A DNA stretch of 64,000 bases from Uloborus plumipes. Taxonomy: Eukaryota; Arthropoda; Arachnida; Araneae; Uloboridae. Location of the stretch: the NCBI GenBank assembly GCA_038373865.1, contig JAXGGA010002067.1:26001-90000 (forward strand), written 5' to 3'. Below, piece after piece: positions 22,951 to 36,378 of the stretch. The stretch's first letter is position 1, and every line of letters starts with the position of its first letter. The notes beneath the pieces were generated by a model that worked only from the letters and a program-made list of their open reading frames with translations, was not told the origin of the DNA and searched no databases. Both the position numbers and the translations under genes were made by a program.

Positions 22951-24888
22951 TATCTGATGGTGGCAGGCTCTGTCTTTTGTTCCAAAGTTTTCTCATTCTA
23001 TATCTTCACCGGAAGATAGATAACTACTTTTGAGGCAGATATTGCCGCTACATACGTTACTTAATCAAATCTCCCTGGACACGCTCGGAATTTTGCAAAG
23101 ATCTCCAAATTGAAAAGCTGTAGCTACTAGCCAGATGGTGCGTTGCATATGAAACATAAAAGAAAATTCCACGAAGAATATAATTTACCAATTTATAGAG
23201 TTATTGTCTTGATTGCTAAATTGAAAGGTGAAACATAAAGCATCCTGTCAAACATCATATATATATTTAATTAATGTAGATAAATACAGGCGTATTACAA
23301 ATTCTATAACTTTAGTTTACAAACATATTAACATTTTACAGTTTGAACAATCTGAAAAAAAATTACCCATAGTCTATCTTTAATTAAAAAATTAATGAAT
23401 ACGTTTACTTCATAGATTTTGCAGCATCAAAAATATTATTCTGATACATTAGTGATTATTCTTTTTTCTCCAAAAGATCAAGTTTCTACTTGACATTTCT
23501 GATTCAACAATTTTTTTTGAAAATGTTTGTTTTCTGGTGGTCACGAAGTTCACTTCAACTTAAATAAACCACACCAAGAATGAAAGGGGCATTTTTTGAA
23601 TTTGGATCAGCATTAAATTACCATAGACTGAAAGAAAGATGTGCCCTTTTCATTTTCGGTGTGCGATAGGTTGGCTTGTTATTCATAATCAAACCAAACT
23701 TTGTTAGTTGAACAGAACATCTGTGTCTTGAAAGTGAATACCAAACAGCTCGTTGCGGGATCTAGGGACTGCAGTTTCATCTTTGTTAGCGTTCACCGGG
23801 CTAAAATAGCCATAACAAAGTAAACCTTTCAGAGAAACGAAATTTACTTCCACACTAGTAGCTAAATTTAAAGATAGTAACGGACGAGATGTCCGTAAAC
23901 ATGGTTCGACTCACATAATAAATAAAAGACAAAGTGGGGGAAATAAGCTAAAATGAACTACTAATAGCCGGAGCCAATGCAGTATGGTAGGCATATGTAA
24001 CACCGATGACTGATGTTGGATGATTGATATCTTAAGTTTTTAAATAATTGTGCTCACTTGAGCTTAAATTCTTGTTGCTGAACATCAGACTTTACTCTAA
24101 GTTATGATTAATACGTATTTCTTCTTTAATATTTCTTATAAATAAAGGTACATAAAACATGTTCCAACATGTGTGGAACACAGTTTAGAATGTAAGAGTA
24201 TAACCTCCTTTTTCTCCGTACGAAGTTCATCGTGTGCTCTAAAATATATTTTCCTTTTTTGCAAGTGTACAAAACATATTTTGCTTATAAAACAAAATTA
24301 TATTTAAACTCTGTAGCTATTAAACGATAGGGTTTAATGCATAGATTATTATTATCAAAATATATAAATAAATAAGAACTAGCGTTATACTAGTATTAAA
24401 AAAAACATCTCTATTGAATCAATACTTTTACTCTTAACCGATCCTGTTCTTGAGCTAGGATAAAATAATATTTACTGGACTTCAGCTCTTTTGAGCGCAG
24501 AGAGAATTCTTTTCACAATAATTGAGAAGGCTTTGAGCTATTTATTACTCCAAATCCATCATTAAATTCCCTGCGAAGAACTTCTTAAGATGTACATTTA
24601 TTGTGAGTTAGAAGAAAATATATCGAGATAGGTTTCACTCAGCGTAACTACTTTTACCTTGAGACATGTCGGTTATATTCTTTTTCAGGCCAGAGAAAAT
24701 TTCTGCATTCGAGGAAGTACTTGAGATTCTTTTGTGTTCGTTAATCACCAAGGAGTTTCTCTCTATTTTTTTCTTGGATCTTCTTGGTAGATGAAAAGTG
24801 ATATATTAGAAAAGAAACTTGCATAAAACAAAAGTTTCGGTTTCATGTTTTGGTATGAGTTGAAATAAATTTTGCAAGGGAAACTTTA
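22951..24888. other. AT-rich stretch with one possible small MITE
   Basis: About 23570-23664 starts CACACCAAGAATGAAAGGGG and ends with an inverse-like CCCTTTTCATTTTCGGTGTG, so it is a candidate MITE of about 95 bp. Nothing else is recognised. Confidence 0.45.
23570..23664. mobile_element. Candidate 95-bp MITE
   Basis: Imperfect inverted ends CACACCAAGAATGAAAGGGG and CCCTTTTCATTTTCGGTGTG. No clear target duplication, so this may be a chance inverted repeat. Confidence 0.45.
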
Positions 24889-25199
24889 CTAGAAAAAATG
24901 AATGTTGTTTTTACAGCATAATACAGCTAATTTTATAGTAATAAACTGCAAAAATAACTAATTTTACAGTTTTTGTAAAATTGCTAATTTAATTTATTAC
25001 CGTGTATTTTAGATTTGAACTGGAACCTCTGCAGCCAGTATTATACTGTTGTTTTAACAGTATAATACAGTTTAATTTTTCTGAAATAAACTGAAAAATT
25101 GCTAACTTTACAGTTTAGTACTGTGCATTTTACAGTTTTAAATTAGAACCTCGGCTGCCAGTATTATACTGTAAAAACAACAGCTCATTTTTTGCAGTG
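24889..25199. mobile_element. CACTG-ended MITE, relative of 1559-1978 in opposite orientation
   Basis: The right part, inverted, begins CACTGCAAAAAATGAGCTG and continues TACTGGCAGCCGAGGTTC, TTAAAACTGTAAAATGCACAG, as in the 1559 copy. The left end (CTAGAAAAAATGAATGTTG) is degenerate. An internal block CTGCAGCCAGTATTATACTG repeats near 25030, so this copy also has the dimeric plan. Confidence 0.7.
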
Positions 25200-27158
25200 T
25201 TGTTGTAAAAATGCCTTTAATGTAGAGCTGAATCTGCATGTACAAAATACATTAATACAATTAAAATAGTCTTTAGTGAAGCAGGTATCAAATTAAAACG
25301 GGTAAAAGGCAGCGTAGCATTTTAAATGTGCTAAATATTTTGTCTACTTGAACAGTTTGACATTCATGTTCTCGTTATTCTAAGTATTAAACACTTTGAC
25401 AATTTACTATAAAATATATTACAAGATGAAAACTGATTTGAAAGTTGACTGTGATTCAAATTGAATTGTTTTTTAATGAGAGAAAATTCTATCCAATTAT
25501 TCTGTAAACATATTTAAAAATATTACGCTATACGACACTTTATGTTCAAGATTAAAAAATGGATTCAGACTAAAAAAGTGAATCTTGTTATGAAAAATAT
25601 AGGACATTTTTTTTTGTTAGAATAATGTTTAAAATTTAACTTAAAAAGTAAAATCGAAATTTAAACTGAATGCAGGCGAGATTCACATGTACCCCAATGA
25701 ATTCAAGAGCATATTTAAACAGAAAAACAACTGTTGAAAAGGAAAGAGAAAAAAACAGAGCGATAATGGTAACGCCCAGGATAAAATTTATGATTTTATG
25801 CGGAAACAAATGGAAAACTGGAAATTATGATAGTAAAACCCATGTCAGTCATATTACCCGAAATTACATTATTCATATCAAATATATGCAAATAAGATAA
25901 CTTCATCTAGAACCTGAAAAAATAACATAGTTGTGCGTCTCATAAACTTTAAAAAGGTATTCACTGATTAAGCAAAATTGTAACTTACGGATTGAAAGTA
26001 AAATTATAGAAAAGTTTAAAAAGTATTTGAAAGTAAATATATAAACTGCGAAGTTTCTCTTTTTATAATGAAAGCACATATTTTTACCCAAAACCAACAA
26101 CTGCTCACAGAGAAAGTCATTTGGAACAAAAAGTAATTGATTTTCAAATACATGCTTTTCAAACATCAAATGTATTTGAGTTATTCAGACTTTGAGTGGG
26201 TTATTAAATCAGCTATATTTAAAATCAGAGGTGCGTTCACTCGTTAATTTAATTTAATTTTATGATAAGACTCGTTAAGATTTTTTAAAAGTCTGTCTGT
26301 TTGAATGTATTCAAATCCTTTGCTTTTATGGATTCCAAACTTAATTAAAATCTTATCTTGGAGACTACGAATGACTGGAAATTAAATTTTATCATCTAGT
26401 AATAATGTTTTAATTAGAATCTTATATGCTTTAAAGAATAATTGAAAGTCTTAATTCGAAACTAGGCCTTAATCTATGTAGGCTGCTTCGTTTTCGCATC
26501 ATATTTGCTTGTTTATCTTTTGATTATATTTATTTATCATATTTAAAAAAGGACGGGCTTGGGAATATTGCATCATAGTGAAATTTATAAAATGCGGGGG
26601 AGGGTGGGGGGTATGCCATAACTCCTTTAATATTTGTTCATTAAACTTCAAAAGTAAAACACTATTTAAAACAAATTTTATCACTAATAGCGGAAAATTC
26701 AAGACCAAGTTACATTTCATCTATTATTCAAAATAAATAAATCAATAAATAAATAGATTAAGCAAATAAATAAATAAATAAATAAATATATAAAAAATAA
26801 AGTAAAATCAACTAACATCACAAAACACGGCGTTCTTGAATTCCTTCTGTTAGAGAACGAATGTTTCGCACGCGTCAGCTAGTTTTATTTAATAATTGTC
26901 TAAAGTGTTGCTAGAGAGAATTTACAGGAATGAGTTATAAAGTATCATGCAAATTTTGAAGCAATTAGTTTAAAATAAATATACGTAACTTATTAGTTTT
27001 GATACTTTTTATAATCAAATGCTTAAGTAAAATCAATTCAAAACTTTACTTTTCGTTATATTTTTCTCGTATACCATTAATTACCACTATAAGCTATTTT
27101 TCAACTAAATAATTCCTTATTGTAGTTGCATTTTACTCAACTTATATTGCATTATGTA

Positions 27159-27201
<43 letters not shown>

Positions 27202-27589
27202 TTGAAAAATTATTTATTTTACTCCCCTCCCCCCCCAAATAAGAGATTTTATCTCAACCCTTTGTCAACTTACAAAGGGTTTTACAATACTCATAGCTAT
27301 ATATAGCACTGAAATTCCATCTCACACTGTGAACGAAAACTTAATTTCCCTCGTTTAATAAACGCACTAGTTTTTCTGTTGGTTATCACTAATTTGTGCT
27401 TATCAATTTAAACATGGTTTTTTCATTAAAATCATGTCGTTTGCAAATGTTTCAACAGGTTAATATTGCTTTAAACTACTATTACCGTTTCATCAATGTG
27501 GGAAAGTTGGTTGTACTCTTTCTGATATGAAACCTATAAAAATACGTAGGCTTCATGTATTTGAAAATAAATGATTCTCACACAGAGTT
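25200..27589. other. AT-rich stretch with microsatellites
   Basis: (AATA)n at about 26747-26790 and (AT)19 at 27162-27199. No gene recognised. Confidence 0.45.
27162..27199. repeat. (AT)19 microsatellite
   Basis: Uninterrupted dinucleotide run of 38 bp. Confidence 0.95.
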
Positions 27590-28690
27590 AGGACTATTTA
27601 TTTCGAAAAGTTTCTTGAGCTTTGCTTTCCTGCCATACCTCGCTTCAGTTATATACTTACTCATTTTTGCCCAGTAGCCTAAAAAAGGGAAGCTTGTTAG
27701 TTACAGCATACAAAAACCTGTAATAGGTATACAATTTTACTAAAGCTATTTTTCACAAGTTAAATAGTCCTTCTTCTTGAGAAAGCCAGTTAGAGCCACT
27801 ATTTGGACATCAGAGTTTATTTATTGACAGCTATTTTCAGACAAATCAGTCAAGCAACGATCCAGCATGGGTGGCCACAGAAAGTAAGTTTTTTTTTGCG
27901 AACTTATTTTTCATAAAATCAAACTACTTTAAAATGATTTGCTTAAAATTGATCAGAGATGCCTTCTGTAATGTTACTTCGCAAAAGTAAAGTCAAGTAC
28001 GGTCCTATTTTGCTCACATATCTGCAAAATACCCCATAAACAGGATGTTAAATAACTTTACAAATATGGCACCGGCGAACTATCTCAAGCCTAAAATGTA
28101 TGTAAACCATTCCAAGGAAGAGTTTTAAGCAGATAAAAATTGTTAAAAAAACTTGGGCATAAATGAGTTAACACTCTTTAGCATACAAGATAATCTATTA
28201 TGGTAGTTTAAATTGTGGGAATAAATGGAAAAAAAAGGAAAAACCAATTTCTGCTTCTGAAAAGTTTTTTAGATTTAATAATGAAACAATTGCTTTTTTC
28301 CCGTTACGTAATCCAAGAGAAAACTCATTTCTTGATATTCAAACGAAAATATTATTATTTTTTTGCACATAACGCTATAATTCAAAATGAACTATTGTAA
28401 AATAATGATGAAGGACTATTTATTTCGAAAAGTTTCTTAAGCTTTGCTTTCCTGCCTTCCCTCGCTTCAGTTATATACTTAACACTCTTTAGTATACAAT
28501 ATAATCTATTATGGTAGTTTAAATTGTGGGAATAAATGAAAAAAAAAGAAAAACCAATTTCCGCTTCTGAAAAGTTTTTTAGATTTAATAATGAAACAAT
28601 TGCTTTTTTCCGTTTCGTAATCCAAGAGAAAACTCATTTCTTGCTATTCAAACGAAAATATTATTTTTTTTTGCACATAACGTTATGATT
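27590..28690. repeat. Tandem segmental duplication with an internal deletion in the second unit
   Basis: Block A (GGACTATTTATTTCGAAAAG... CAGTTATATACTTA) is at about 27591-27659 and again at 28411-28479. Block B (ACACTCTTTAGCATACAAGA... TTTTGCACATAACG) is at about 28170-28373 and again at 28480-28683. In the first unit A and B are about 510 bp apart. In the second they are fused at ACTTA/ACACTC. So the segment was duplicated and one copy lost the middle, or the first gained it. Confidence 0.75.
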
Positions 28691-30116
28691 TCAGTGTTTT
28701 TCTAATTAAAATGAAGGTCGACTTAGAAACGAGGAGACAAAAACAGGCATCATAAAAAAGAGAGAAAATGGAAGAAAGAGAGATAAATTAAAAAAGATAC
28801 TTTAAGTAACACGCTCACACATTCACGCAAAATAAATACGTTTTAGCAGGCTTTTTTCTAAGTAGGAAAAACCTTTCAATGAAGTTATTGATTTTACAAA
28901 TCAGGAGTTATGTATTTTGAAAAAATGATTTTGGTTTGAATTTTGAGTTTTCTATCATTGTTGCATCGTATATTACATTTTAAAACCTATAATGGTAATA
29001 TGTAGTATGTTAAATGAAGATATTGAAATCATATGTTCTTAGTTGTCATTAAATTTTTCTAAACAGCTGAGAGATTACAACTTATTGTTATGTTTAGTAT
29101 AGTAATTATCAATGCTGAATAATTTGGTTTAGTCTTAGGACATTTTCCAAGTACTTCTAAAAGTAAAATTCAGTTTAAATCATGACTAAGTAATGCTGCA
29201 ATCAATATTGCTTTATTTGAACTATTTTCAAGAGAAGTGGTGTTCATGCTCCATTTTAAATGTAATTTACTATGATATTTGAAAATTTAAAGAGGTAATA
29301 AGCAAAAACTATTCTTATCTTTCTAATAAATACAAAATTATTTTTTTGTTGAGGAAATCAATTCTTTAAAATATTTAATTTGATGATATGCCGTTATAGG
29401 TATTTGACAAAAAGTGTTCCTTAACGCAGACTACGTAGCTCTTATTTCTGACATTTATTTAAATATGTTTTGAGCTAATACATATTATTCTTTCCAATAT
29501 CCGTCACATAAAGTAATTTGTGCATTCCTAGAAAGCAATAAATATGCTTTGGACATGCTCTTGTTTAATGAAGTAATATGTCATGTTTTCGGTAATATTA
29601 ATGGACAGTACTGCCATTGGTGCCCCTCAAGCTATCTGAGATAATACACGTATTATGTTCTAGGAAATAACAAAAAGCAATGTTGAACTCGGAAAACAAG
29701 GATGCTGTTAATAAAAGTTACGGCAAAGTGAATTATATATTGTTTAACATACATTAACGCAATACATTATTCTTAATCGTAACTTAATACAAATTAGTAG
29801 ATGTATTTAAAGAGTAGATTATTTGATTTTGAAGAAGCTAAAACTAAAATTCATACATTTTTTCCTTGATTAAAATCATTGATTTTAACAAAATAAAAAA
29901 AAATGTGTTACAATATACTGAGGTGGGAAAAAGAAATAAATTTATGCTTGAGTACTACTATAAATGCTTCGAATATAATAAGGTTAAACCTTTTCAAACC
30001 TCCGAGTCACTTCTGTATTAGTCCTCCTCTTGCAAATAAGGGTTATATTTGGCCCTAACACCGGTTCGCCACTTCGTAATACTTAAAGTACATAAATCTT
30101 AAATTCTGAGGAAATG
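28691..30116. other. AT-rich stretch, nothing recognised
   Basis: No element border, RNA gene or domain recognised. Confidence 0.4.
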
Positions 30117-30127
30117 AAATTGACTTA

Positions 30128-30504
30128 TAAAGCAGTAAATTACCGTCCTTTAAGCCAGGGCTAAGGCACAAACATGCAATACACCGCCAACTCGATTATT
30201 CCATCCAAGGACTGCAATTTCGTGCTTATTGGCACTCGTCAGCTTGTGGCAAAAATCCAATTATAGAAACAAAGAGAGCCAAAAAACTGGTAGCTAATGT
30301 AAAATGAGAACACCAGTGAGAGATCCCACAGTGGCGCGGTATAACTCGTAAATTTAAAAGGAAAAGCTACAGGTATAAAGCAGTAAGTAACCGCCAAGAT
30401 TTTTGTCTCCAGCTCATATACTTCCTATTCTAGGCTGACGAATGCCAATAAGCACGAAACTGCACTCCTTGGATGGAATAACCGAGTTGGCGGTGTATTG
30501 CAGA
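30128..30504 (-). repeat. Palindromic retroposon-like repeat, copy 2
   Basis: AAATTGACTTA, 11 bp, is duplicated exactly (30117-30127 and 30505-30515). In this orientation the constant tail is at the left (TAAAGCAGTAAATTACCG) and the inverted arm ends at the right (GTTGGCGGTGTATTGCAG). This belongs to a more diverged subfamily (TTATTCCATCCAAGGACTGC, TTGGCACTCGTCAGC). A second tail copy, TATAAAGCAGTAAGTAACCG, lies near 30375. Confidence 0.7.
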
Positions 30505-30515
30505 AAATTGACTTA

Positions 30516-32677
30516 GCTCATTTAAAGGTTGATTTTACGAAAATGCTCAGTAACATTTATATATAAGTGAAAGTTTTGTCTTCAGTTTGGATCGACTTGC
30601 TTCCACAGAAATTTTACTTATTACAGAAGTAATAAGTACATTTTCAGTATGACTTTTATTTGAAACATTGCATTTGGATGAGATCATAGGGACCCAAGAC
30701 ATATTTTATAGTAATTTTAAAATAAAATTATGTAAATGTAGTGTATATGTTTTGGCAGATGATTTTGGTTTGAAATTTGTCACGCTTTAATACGTGATTG
30801 AAGTGGAAGGGGTAATTAGTGTTTCTTCTCAAATGGCGCTTAAACTTATTTTGTTAATACTTAAATAGTTAAATATTTAAACTTGAAATAATTTTACTGA
30901 ATATTTCAAAGAAACATAAAATTATAAGTATGTCATATTTTTCTCAGTGGTATTCAGTGACGCAGAAATAAGCTATGGGCATAATGGTTAAATTAAAATT
31001 TTGAATAAATTAGTAACTTTTGCATGATCGAGGGCTTCACGTCATGTGCCAAACAGAGGAATGGTTTTTTATATATAGTATGTAATCTATTTATGATTTT
31101 TCATGATCAAATGTACTTTTCAAATAGATATTATGTTTCCTTTCTTACCTAAATACAATTCATAAAAAAAGAGTAATATCTCTATCTCTCTCTCTCTCAA
31201 GGATTTTATTTTCAATCTTTTGATGTACTTGTTTTCAGTTTCACTAACACTGTGTTTCACTCTCTCTCTCTGTCTCTTTTTTTTCCAGCGAGTTATGCCG
31301 AATTTCGCGATTCGTTTGTGCCATATTATAGCGCAGTTATTGTTAGAGATGGAAGACACATCTGACATGCATTATACTAATTCCCATGTATAGTATTTTG
31401 TTTTAAAATGTAAATAGAATTTTTTGAATCCGCAGTTTTCTAGAAATTAATTTTCAACGTCAGCGCTTTACTTACAGGTCACCTTGTATTTTTCTCTTCT
31501 TTTGGTGATAAAATTTTCATTAGAAAGTGATATAAAAACTTTTGGAAAATGTATAAGTGAAAGAAATTGGAGATAAGCCATCATTAATCTTTCACGTCTG
31601 CTTATCGAATTTCGATTTCTAGCAATGTGGTGAAAAATGACCTGACCCCGTCAAGCGTAATGTCTCCATCTGAACACTTTCTAATATTTTTCTTTCTAAG
31701 TTCATCATGATGTTTAATTTTATTGAGTCCAAACTAGTGTGAAGACGTTTTTTTCGTAAAATGCTTTCTCCCGGCACTGAATTCCATATCGATTTTTATT
31801 ATTGCTATTCATTCTCCCTTTTCTAAATTTTCATTCAACTGCGCACATTTTTAGAGAAACAAAATTACGTAGTGTGACATAACTACTGCATGTCCTAATG
31901 CTAACAGATAAATAGAAGTATATTTATGTAGTTACAGAAAAAGGGAAAGTTATTGAACTTGGGTCATGGTTCTCTTTGGAAAAATTGTAAAAATTTTGAC
32001 GAATGATAGTATAGTGTAATAAATAATATAATCGTGACAAGCAAAATATAATATCGAAGTTCAATTTCGTGCTAAGTCTTGCAGAAATTCGGCAAATATT
32101 CCTCCGAAGACTTGAATGATTTGCTGTTGCGCAATGTACCGGCTTATCTGAAAGTTATTTAATGCATACAATATTGTTGCATTAACCAGTTTTCGGAACA
32201 TTAAACTGCATTAAAAGTGTCACATACTGATAGTAATATATTATGATGAGAATTAGTAATATTTTGCAAAATGACAATGAGTTAAAAATACTTCTGAAAT
32301 ACAATATATCCTTCGAACTATTTTGAAATAGAAGAGTAGAATGTTGCTGCATTTTCAACTATCCCTCCATCCATTAACACCATTAAATTTACTTAAATCT
32401 CAAAGAGCGATAAGCGGCTTGTTATTCTGATAGATATTAGGTATAACTTTGGTATGACATAAAATCGATGCAGACTTAACAAATTTCGTTTCTCTTTAAA
32501 CAGAAGCTTTCAGACCCGATTTGGAATTAAAGTATATTTTAACGTCTTACCGAAAGATCAATATATAAAACACAGTTAAACACAAGTTTGCTTTTCCGTA
32601 CCTAAGCAAGAAAAACTTTGCTTTAGCAAAGTAAACATATGTTCATGATATAATGGCTTGGGGAACATTCTAAGTAA
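30516..32677. other. AT-rich stretch, nothing recognised
   Basis: A short CT-rich microsatellite near 31180-31200 and 31260-31280. No gene recognised. Confidence 0.4.
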
Positions 32678-32977
32678 GGCCCGAACTCCACATAAGCGGA
32701 AAATCGACGGAAGCAGAAACTGAAAAAACAGGTTTTCCCCCTTTCTGCTGGGCAGAATCGTGGCAGACTCGGAAGTAGTAAATTTTCAACTTTTCTGCCT
32801 CTGCTCGCGGATTCCGCTTTTTAACAGCCAATAGGAGCTCATGTTCAAGGAGCTCCTCTCATCGGATCCGTACTGCTCTTCTGCTCTGAAAACTATCTGT
32901 TTGGCGGAAACTCAACTGAAACAGAAATTCCGTTTCTGTGTACGCTTTCGGTTTTCTGCTCATGTGGAGTTCGGGCT
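32678..32977. mobile_element. GC-richer TIR MITE, PIF/Harbinger-like
   Basis: The left end GGCCCGAACTCCACATAAGC and the inverse of the right end AGCCCGAACTCCACATGAGC are about 20-bp inverted repeats. TAA flanks both sides (32675-32677 and 32978-32980). The 3-bp TAA duplication and GGC ends suit PIF/Harbinger. The interior has CAGAAA/TTTCTGC motifs in both orientations. A 76-codon frame at 32841-33071 runs out of the element and is not a gene. Confidence 0.65.
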
Positions 32978-32989
32978 TAAAGATTTCTA

Positions 32990-33213
32990 CACTGAAAAAA
33001 TGTGTGTAATGTTACTCCGCGAAAGCGGTGGCAGCATAGGTGCCTCCAATGCAATGGAGCATCTTAACTGAAAAACTGGCGTAACGTTACGCATCGCTCA
33101 TAACATTACACCAATTTTATCAGGTAAGTTTCTCCATTGCGTTGGAGGCAGCTTTGGATGCAGATTACAGCCACAACTTTTACGGACTAAGGTTACACAT
33201 ACTTTTTACAGTG
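32990..33213. mobile_element. CACTG-ended MITE with TA duplication
   Basis: Starts CACTGAAAAAATGTGTGTAA and ends with the inverse-like TACACATACTTTTTACAGTG. TA is on both sides (32988-32989 and 33214-33215). Internal inverted blocks CTCCAATGCAATGGAGC and CTCCATTGCGTTGGAGGC also match. It starts only 12 bp after the preceding MITE. Confidence 0.75.
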
Positions 33214-33215
33214 TA

Positions 33216-34195
33216 AGGGCAAACATTCAATGTTAAATTTTTCAAGCCCTGTAAATCAGAAAGTTTTAAAAGACTTTTATGCACTTAGGTGAGAAAAAAA
33301 TAGCTTAAGCAAGTAAGTAAAGGTATGCATATAAACAAATAATTAAATAAATGTTAAAAAAAGTGATGAGCTTGTATGATATGAAGGCATGTGATTAAGT
33401 TTTATAGATATAGAAATTTAATGCTCTATTTTTTGAACTGTTTCGATTCAGTTATTATTATTTTGTGCTTAAATTTCTGTTCTAGATACAAGAGTCGTAA
33501 CTTTGACAGACATATTATTTCGTGTTAAAGGTGAGGGGGGAGGGGTTCGTTTTAACTTTTTCACGTATATTACTAATAATCAGTAAAAAGTACACATAGA
33601 CCTTTAACTTTTACGATTGCATTGCAGAGTTGGTCTAGAGTAAGTACAGCCTAGGAAAGAAGTTTCGTGCACTTGGATGTTCCTGATATTAACTCTCACA
33701 AAAAAGACGAAAAAAGCAGAACCTCAACCATGGCATTAACATTTAAAGAATAAAAAATAGTCCATTTGTGCACTTCAAAGAATTTAAGTAGGGAAGAAAA
33801 TAGGAAATATAACTCATGCGTGCAAGCTATTCTGCAAAAGATCTATAAAAAGATAGGATTTTAATGTTTTGAAATTGCATAAAGCAAAATACCTGAACTA
33901 TAGTTTCTCATTTATTTACGAAAAAGAATTCCTTTGAAGATATCGTATTCTTACTTTATTTTATTTAAAAGTTTAAACAATCTCTGCTAAATAAAGTACC
34001 TGCAATAAAACCAGATGAGCAATACAAAATTTGTTTACAATTCAAATTAAATACCAAGCATTTTAAGCATAAAGAAGTAAAATAGTTGAATGTAATCAAA
34101 AAAATATTAATAAATAAAAAAAATAAAATGAATGAGTGAAGAAAATAAATAAATAGAAATAAATTAAAATTTAAGTAAAAAGCAAGTGGGTAAAG

Positions 34196-34230
<35 letters not shown>

Positions 34231-35731
34231 AAAGACATTTTCTTTTGTTACTCATGAATAATGTGCTGAAATATTTATCCTTAAATTTTAATCTGTAAAC
34301 CAGTATGTGTCAAATCTATTTTTAAGTTATAAAGATAGAGAAATTGAATTCGGAGGGCTTTTTTTCTTCCATCATTCTAAGTATAATTCTCGTTAGCCTT
34401 TCATTTTTTAAGAGCATCAGTAAAACACATCACAACTCGTAGTTTTTTTGTGGATATCAGTTGCTAGGGATTTGATGAAGTTCATTAGTAATCATCAGTA
34501 TTAAAGTAAATTTTCTGTACTGAATAAGAGATTTTTTTGAGAAATATCTTCAAAACAGCCACACGCTAAACTCTTATTTGTATTCATGTTCATTGTTGCT
34601 ACTCCTCATTGTTTCTTTTTATACATTGTGTTTTAATTGTTACTGAATTTTCAATCATGTATCCAACAGAGAGCATTTACGCTTTATTCTGTGTTAAAAT
34701 CCGTAAAAAAAGTTATCATATTAGGCGCTGCTAAATAATATACTTTTTGATTTTGTGTTATGCTGTAAAACGGAGTACCATAAGAGTGGCATGGATAAAT
34801 AGTAACTAAAAACATCATAGACTCTGAGGTTCCTGCGAAGCAGTTTTTAACTATTCCTTATCTAGGAATAAAGGCTTGAAAATATCCTAATGCATTGTGT
34901 TTTGCTCAGTGTGATTTTATATCTTAATGTACTTTATCAGTAACAAGATCATCTTTCGAAAATAATCCCAGAAATTATTTGCATAACAGATACTTTCCAA
35001 CAGAAAAATAATACTTCTTTGATAATCTTTTATGCGACTTGTCATCTGTTATTTATTGGGTCCTGAATTTCTGAAAGTAAAAATGAACGCTATCAGTTAT
35101 TCTAGTTTTTGACTTTAGATTCACTCTTGTGCTAAAGGCACATGAAAAAGTATAAGCGCAAAGCGGTTTTACCTCCTGCGGGAAGTAGTATATCACAAGA
35201 ACAGTTTTATGTGATTTCAAATTCAAAACACTGCAGTTCTGAAATTTCTTTTACGAGAAGATACTGAAAGAAAATATTTTATTTAGCATAAAGTTTTTTT
35301 TATTTACATTAATATCGTCTTCAAGAATTTCATATCTTCCCCGTCAGAGAAATACATGACTTAAAAAAAAATCTATGCATTGTTTTACACAGAAAATGTA
35401 GTTCTTAAAAAGTATTTTGGGTATTGTTTAATGCTGCAGATATCGCATAGTAATTTAAGAATGAACTTTGCTTTTAAGTGTGTGCTGACGATAATTAAAG
35501 CTCTTTTTTCATTTTAAAGCATTGAATTTAATTTACGGAATGAAATAAACTAATTTTGCTTCTGTAACATAAACATTTCTCTATTGAAAAGCACTTCGTG
35601 TGAATTCATGCAAAAAATCATGCAAAGTAAGAAAATACGAAACGGCGCATGCTTTTGGCGAAATCCTTCGAGACAAGCAGAGAGACCTAGATCAATTAAA
35701 AGTCGAAACTGGAAGAAGATTGAATGAAAAT
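33216..35731. other. AT-rich stretch with a 30-bp A tract
   Basis: A30 at 34198-34227. Nothing upstream of it looks like a LINE or SINE body that I can identify. The minus-strand frame across it is low complexity. Confidence 0.4.
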
Positions 35732-35744
35732 AGTTATGACAATG

Positions 35745-36150
35745 AAATGCACCGCCAACTCGGCTATTTCGATCAATAGACTGCAGCTTCGTGCTTATTA
35801 TGCACTAATCAGCATGGAATACGAAAATAACCGAGTTGGAGGCAAAAATCCTCTTATAGAGCAGAGAGCCGAAAAAACTGGTAGCTAATGGGAAATTAGA
35901 ATACCAGCGAGCAACCGCACTTGGTACGCTACAACTCGTAAATTTTAAGGCAGAGCTCGGGTATAAAGCATTGAAAAGCGGCTCTCTTTGCTTCGTAAGA
36001 GGATTTTTGCCTCCAACTCGGTTATTTTCGTATTCCATGCTGATGAGTGCATAATAAGCACGAAACTGCAGTCCATGGATCGAAATAACAGAGTTGGCGG
36101 TGTATTGCATGTTCGTGCCTTAGCCCTTGCTTAGAGGCGGTTATTCACTG
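35745..36150 (+). repeat. Palindromic retroposon-like repeat, copy 3
   Basis: AGTTATGACAATG, 13 bp, is duplicated exactly (35732-35744 and 36151-36163). The inverted arm is at the left (AAATGCACCGCCAACTCGGC) and the constant tail at the right (AGGCGGTTATTCACTG). The switch between orientations is near 35970 (AAAGCATTGAAAAGCGGCTC). A 101-codon frame on the minus strand (35805-36110), starting MQYTANSVIS, spans the arms and is a by-product of the repeat. Confidence 0.78.
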
Positions 36151-36378
36151 AGTTATGACAATGTTTGAAAGGAAGTAATTGATATTTTTTCAATCAATTG
36201 GCTCCTTCAGGTCCACTGGCTACAATTGTGTGGATTTATATTTTCTGATGTGTCTTTGCTCAAACATCAATGTTTTTCTGTCTTATTACAGAAACTTTAT
36301 TGATTCATATGCATGTTTCAGAAAATTATTGTCCATTGCAGAATGAAATCGGTATTTTATAGATATGTGTACACTATA

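Noticed and set aside
27868..27892. Possible first coding exon (ATGGGTGGCCACAGAAA before GTAAGT)
   Set aside because: Only about five codons. No second exon or promoter could be tied to it.
32841..33071. 76-codon frame in a GC-richer segment
   Set aside because: It crosses from one MITE into another.
33965..34255. 96-codon Phe/Leu-rich frame on the minus strand, membrane-like
   Set aside because: It is produced by an A30 tract and A-rich DNA read in reverse. No signal of a real gene.
35805..36110. 101-codon frame on the minus strand starting MQYTANSVIS
   Set aside because: It lies across both arms of a palindromic repeat. The same peptide recurs wherever the repeat does.
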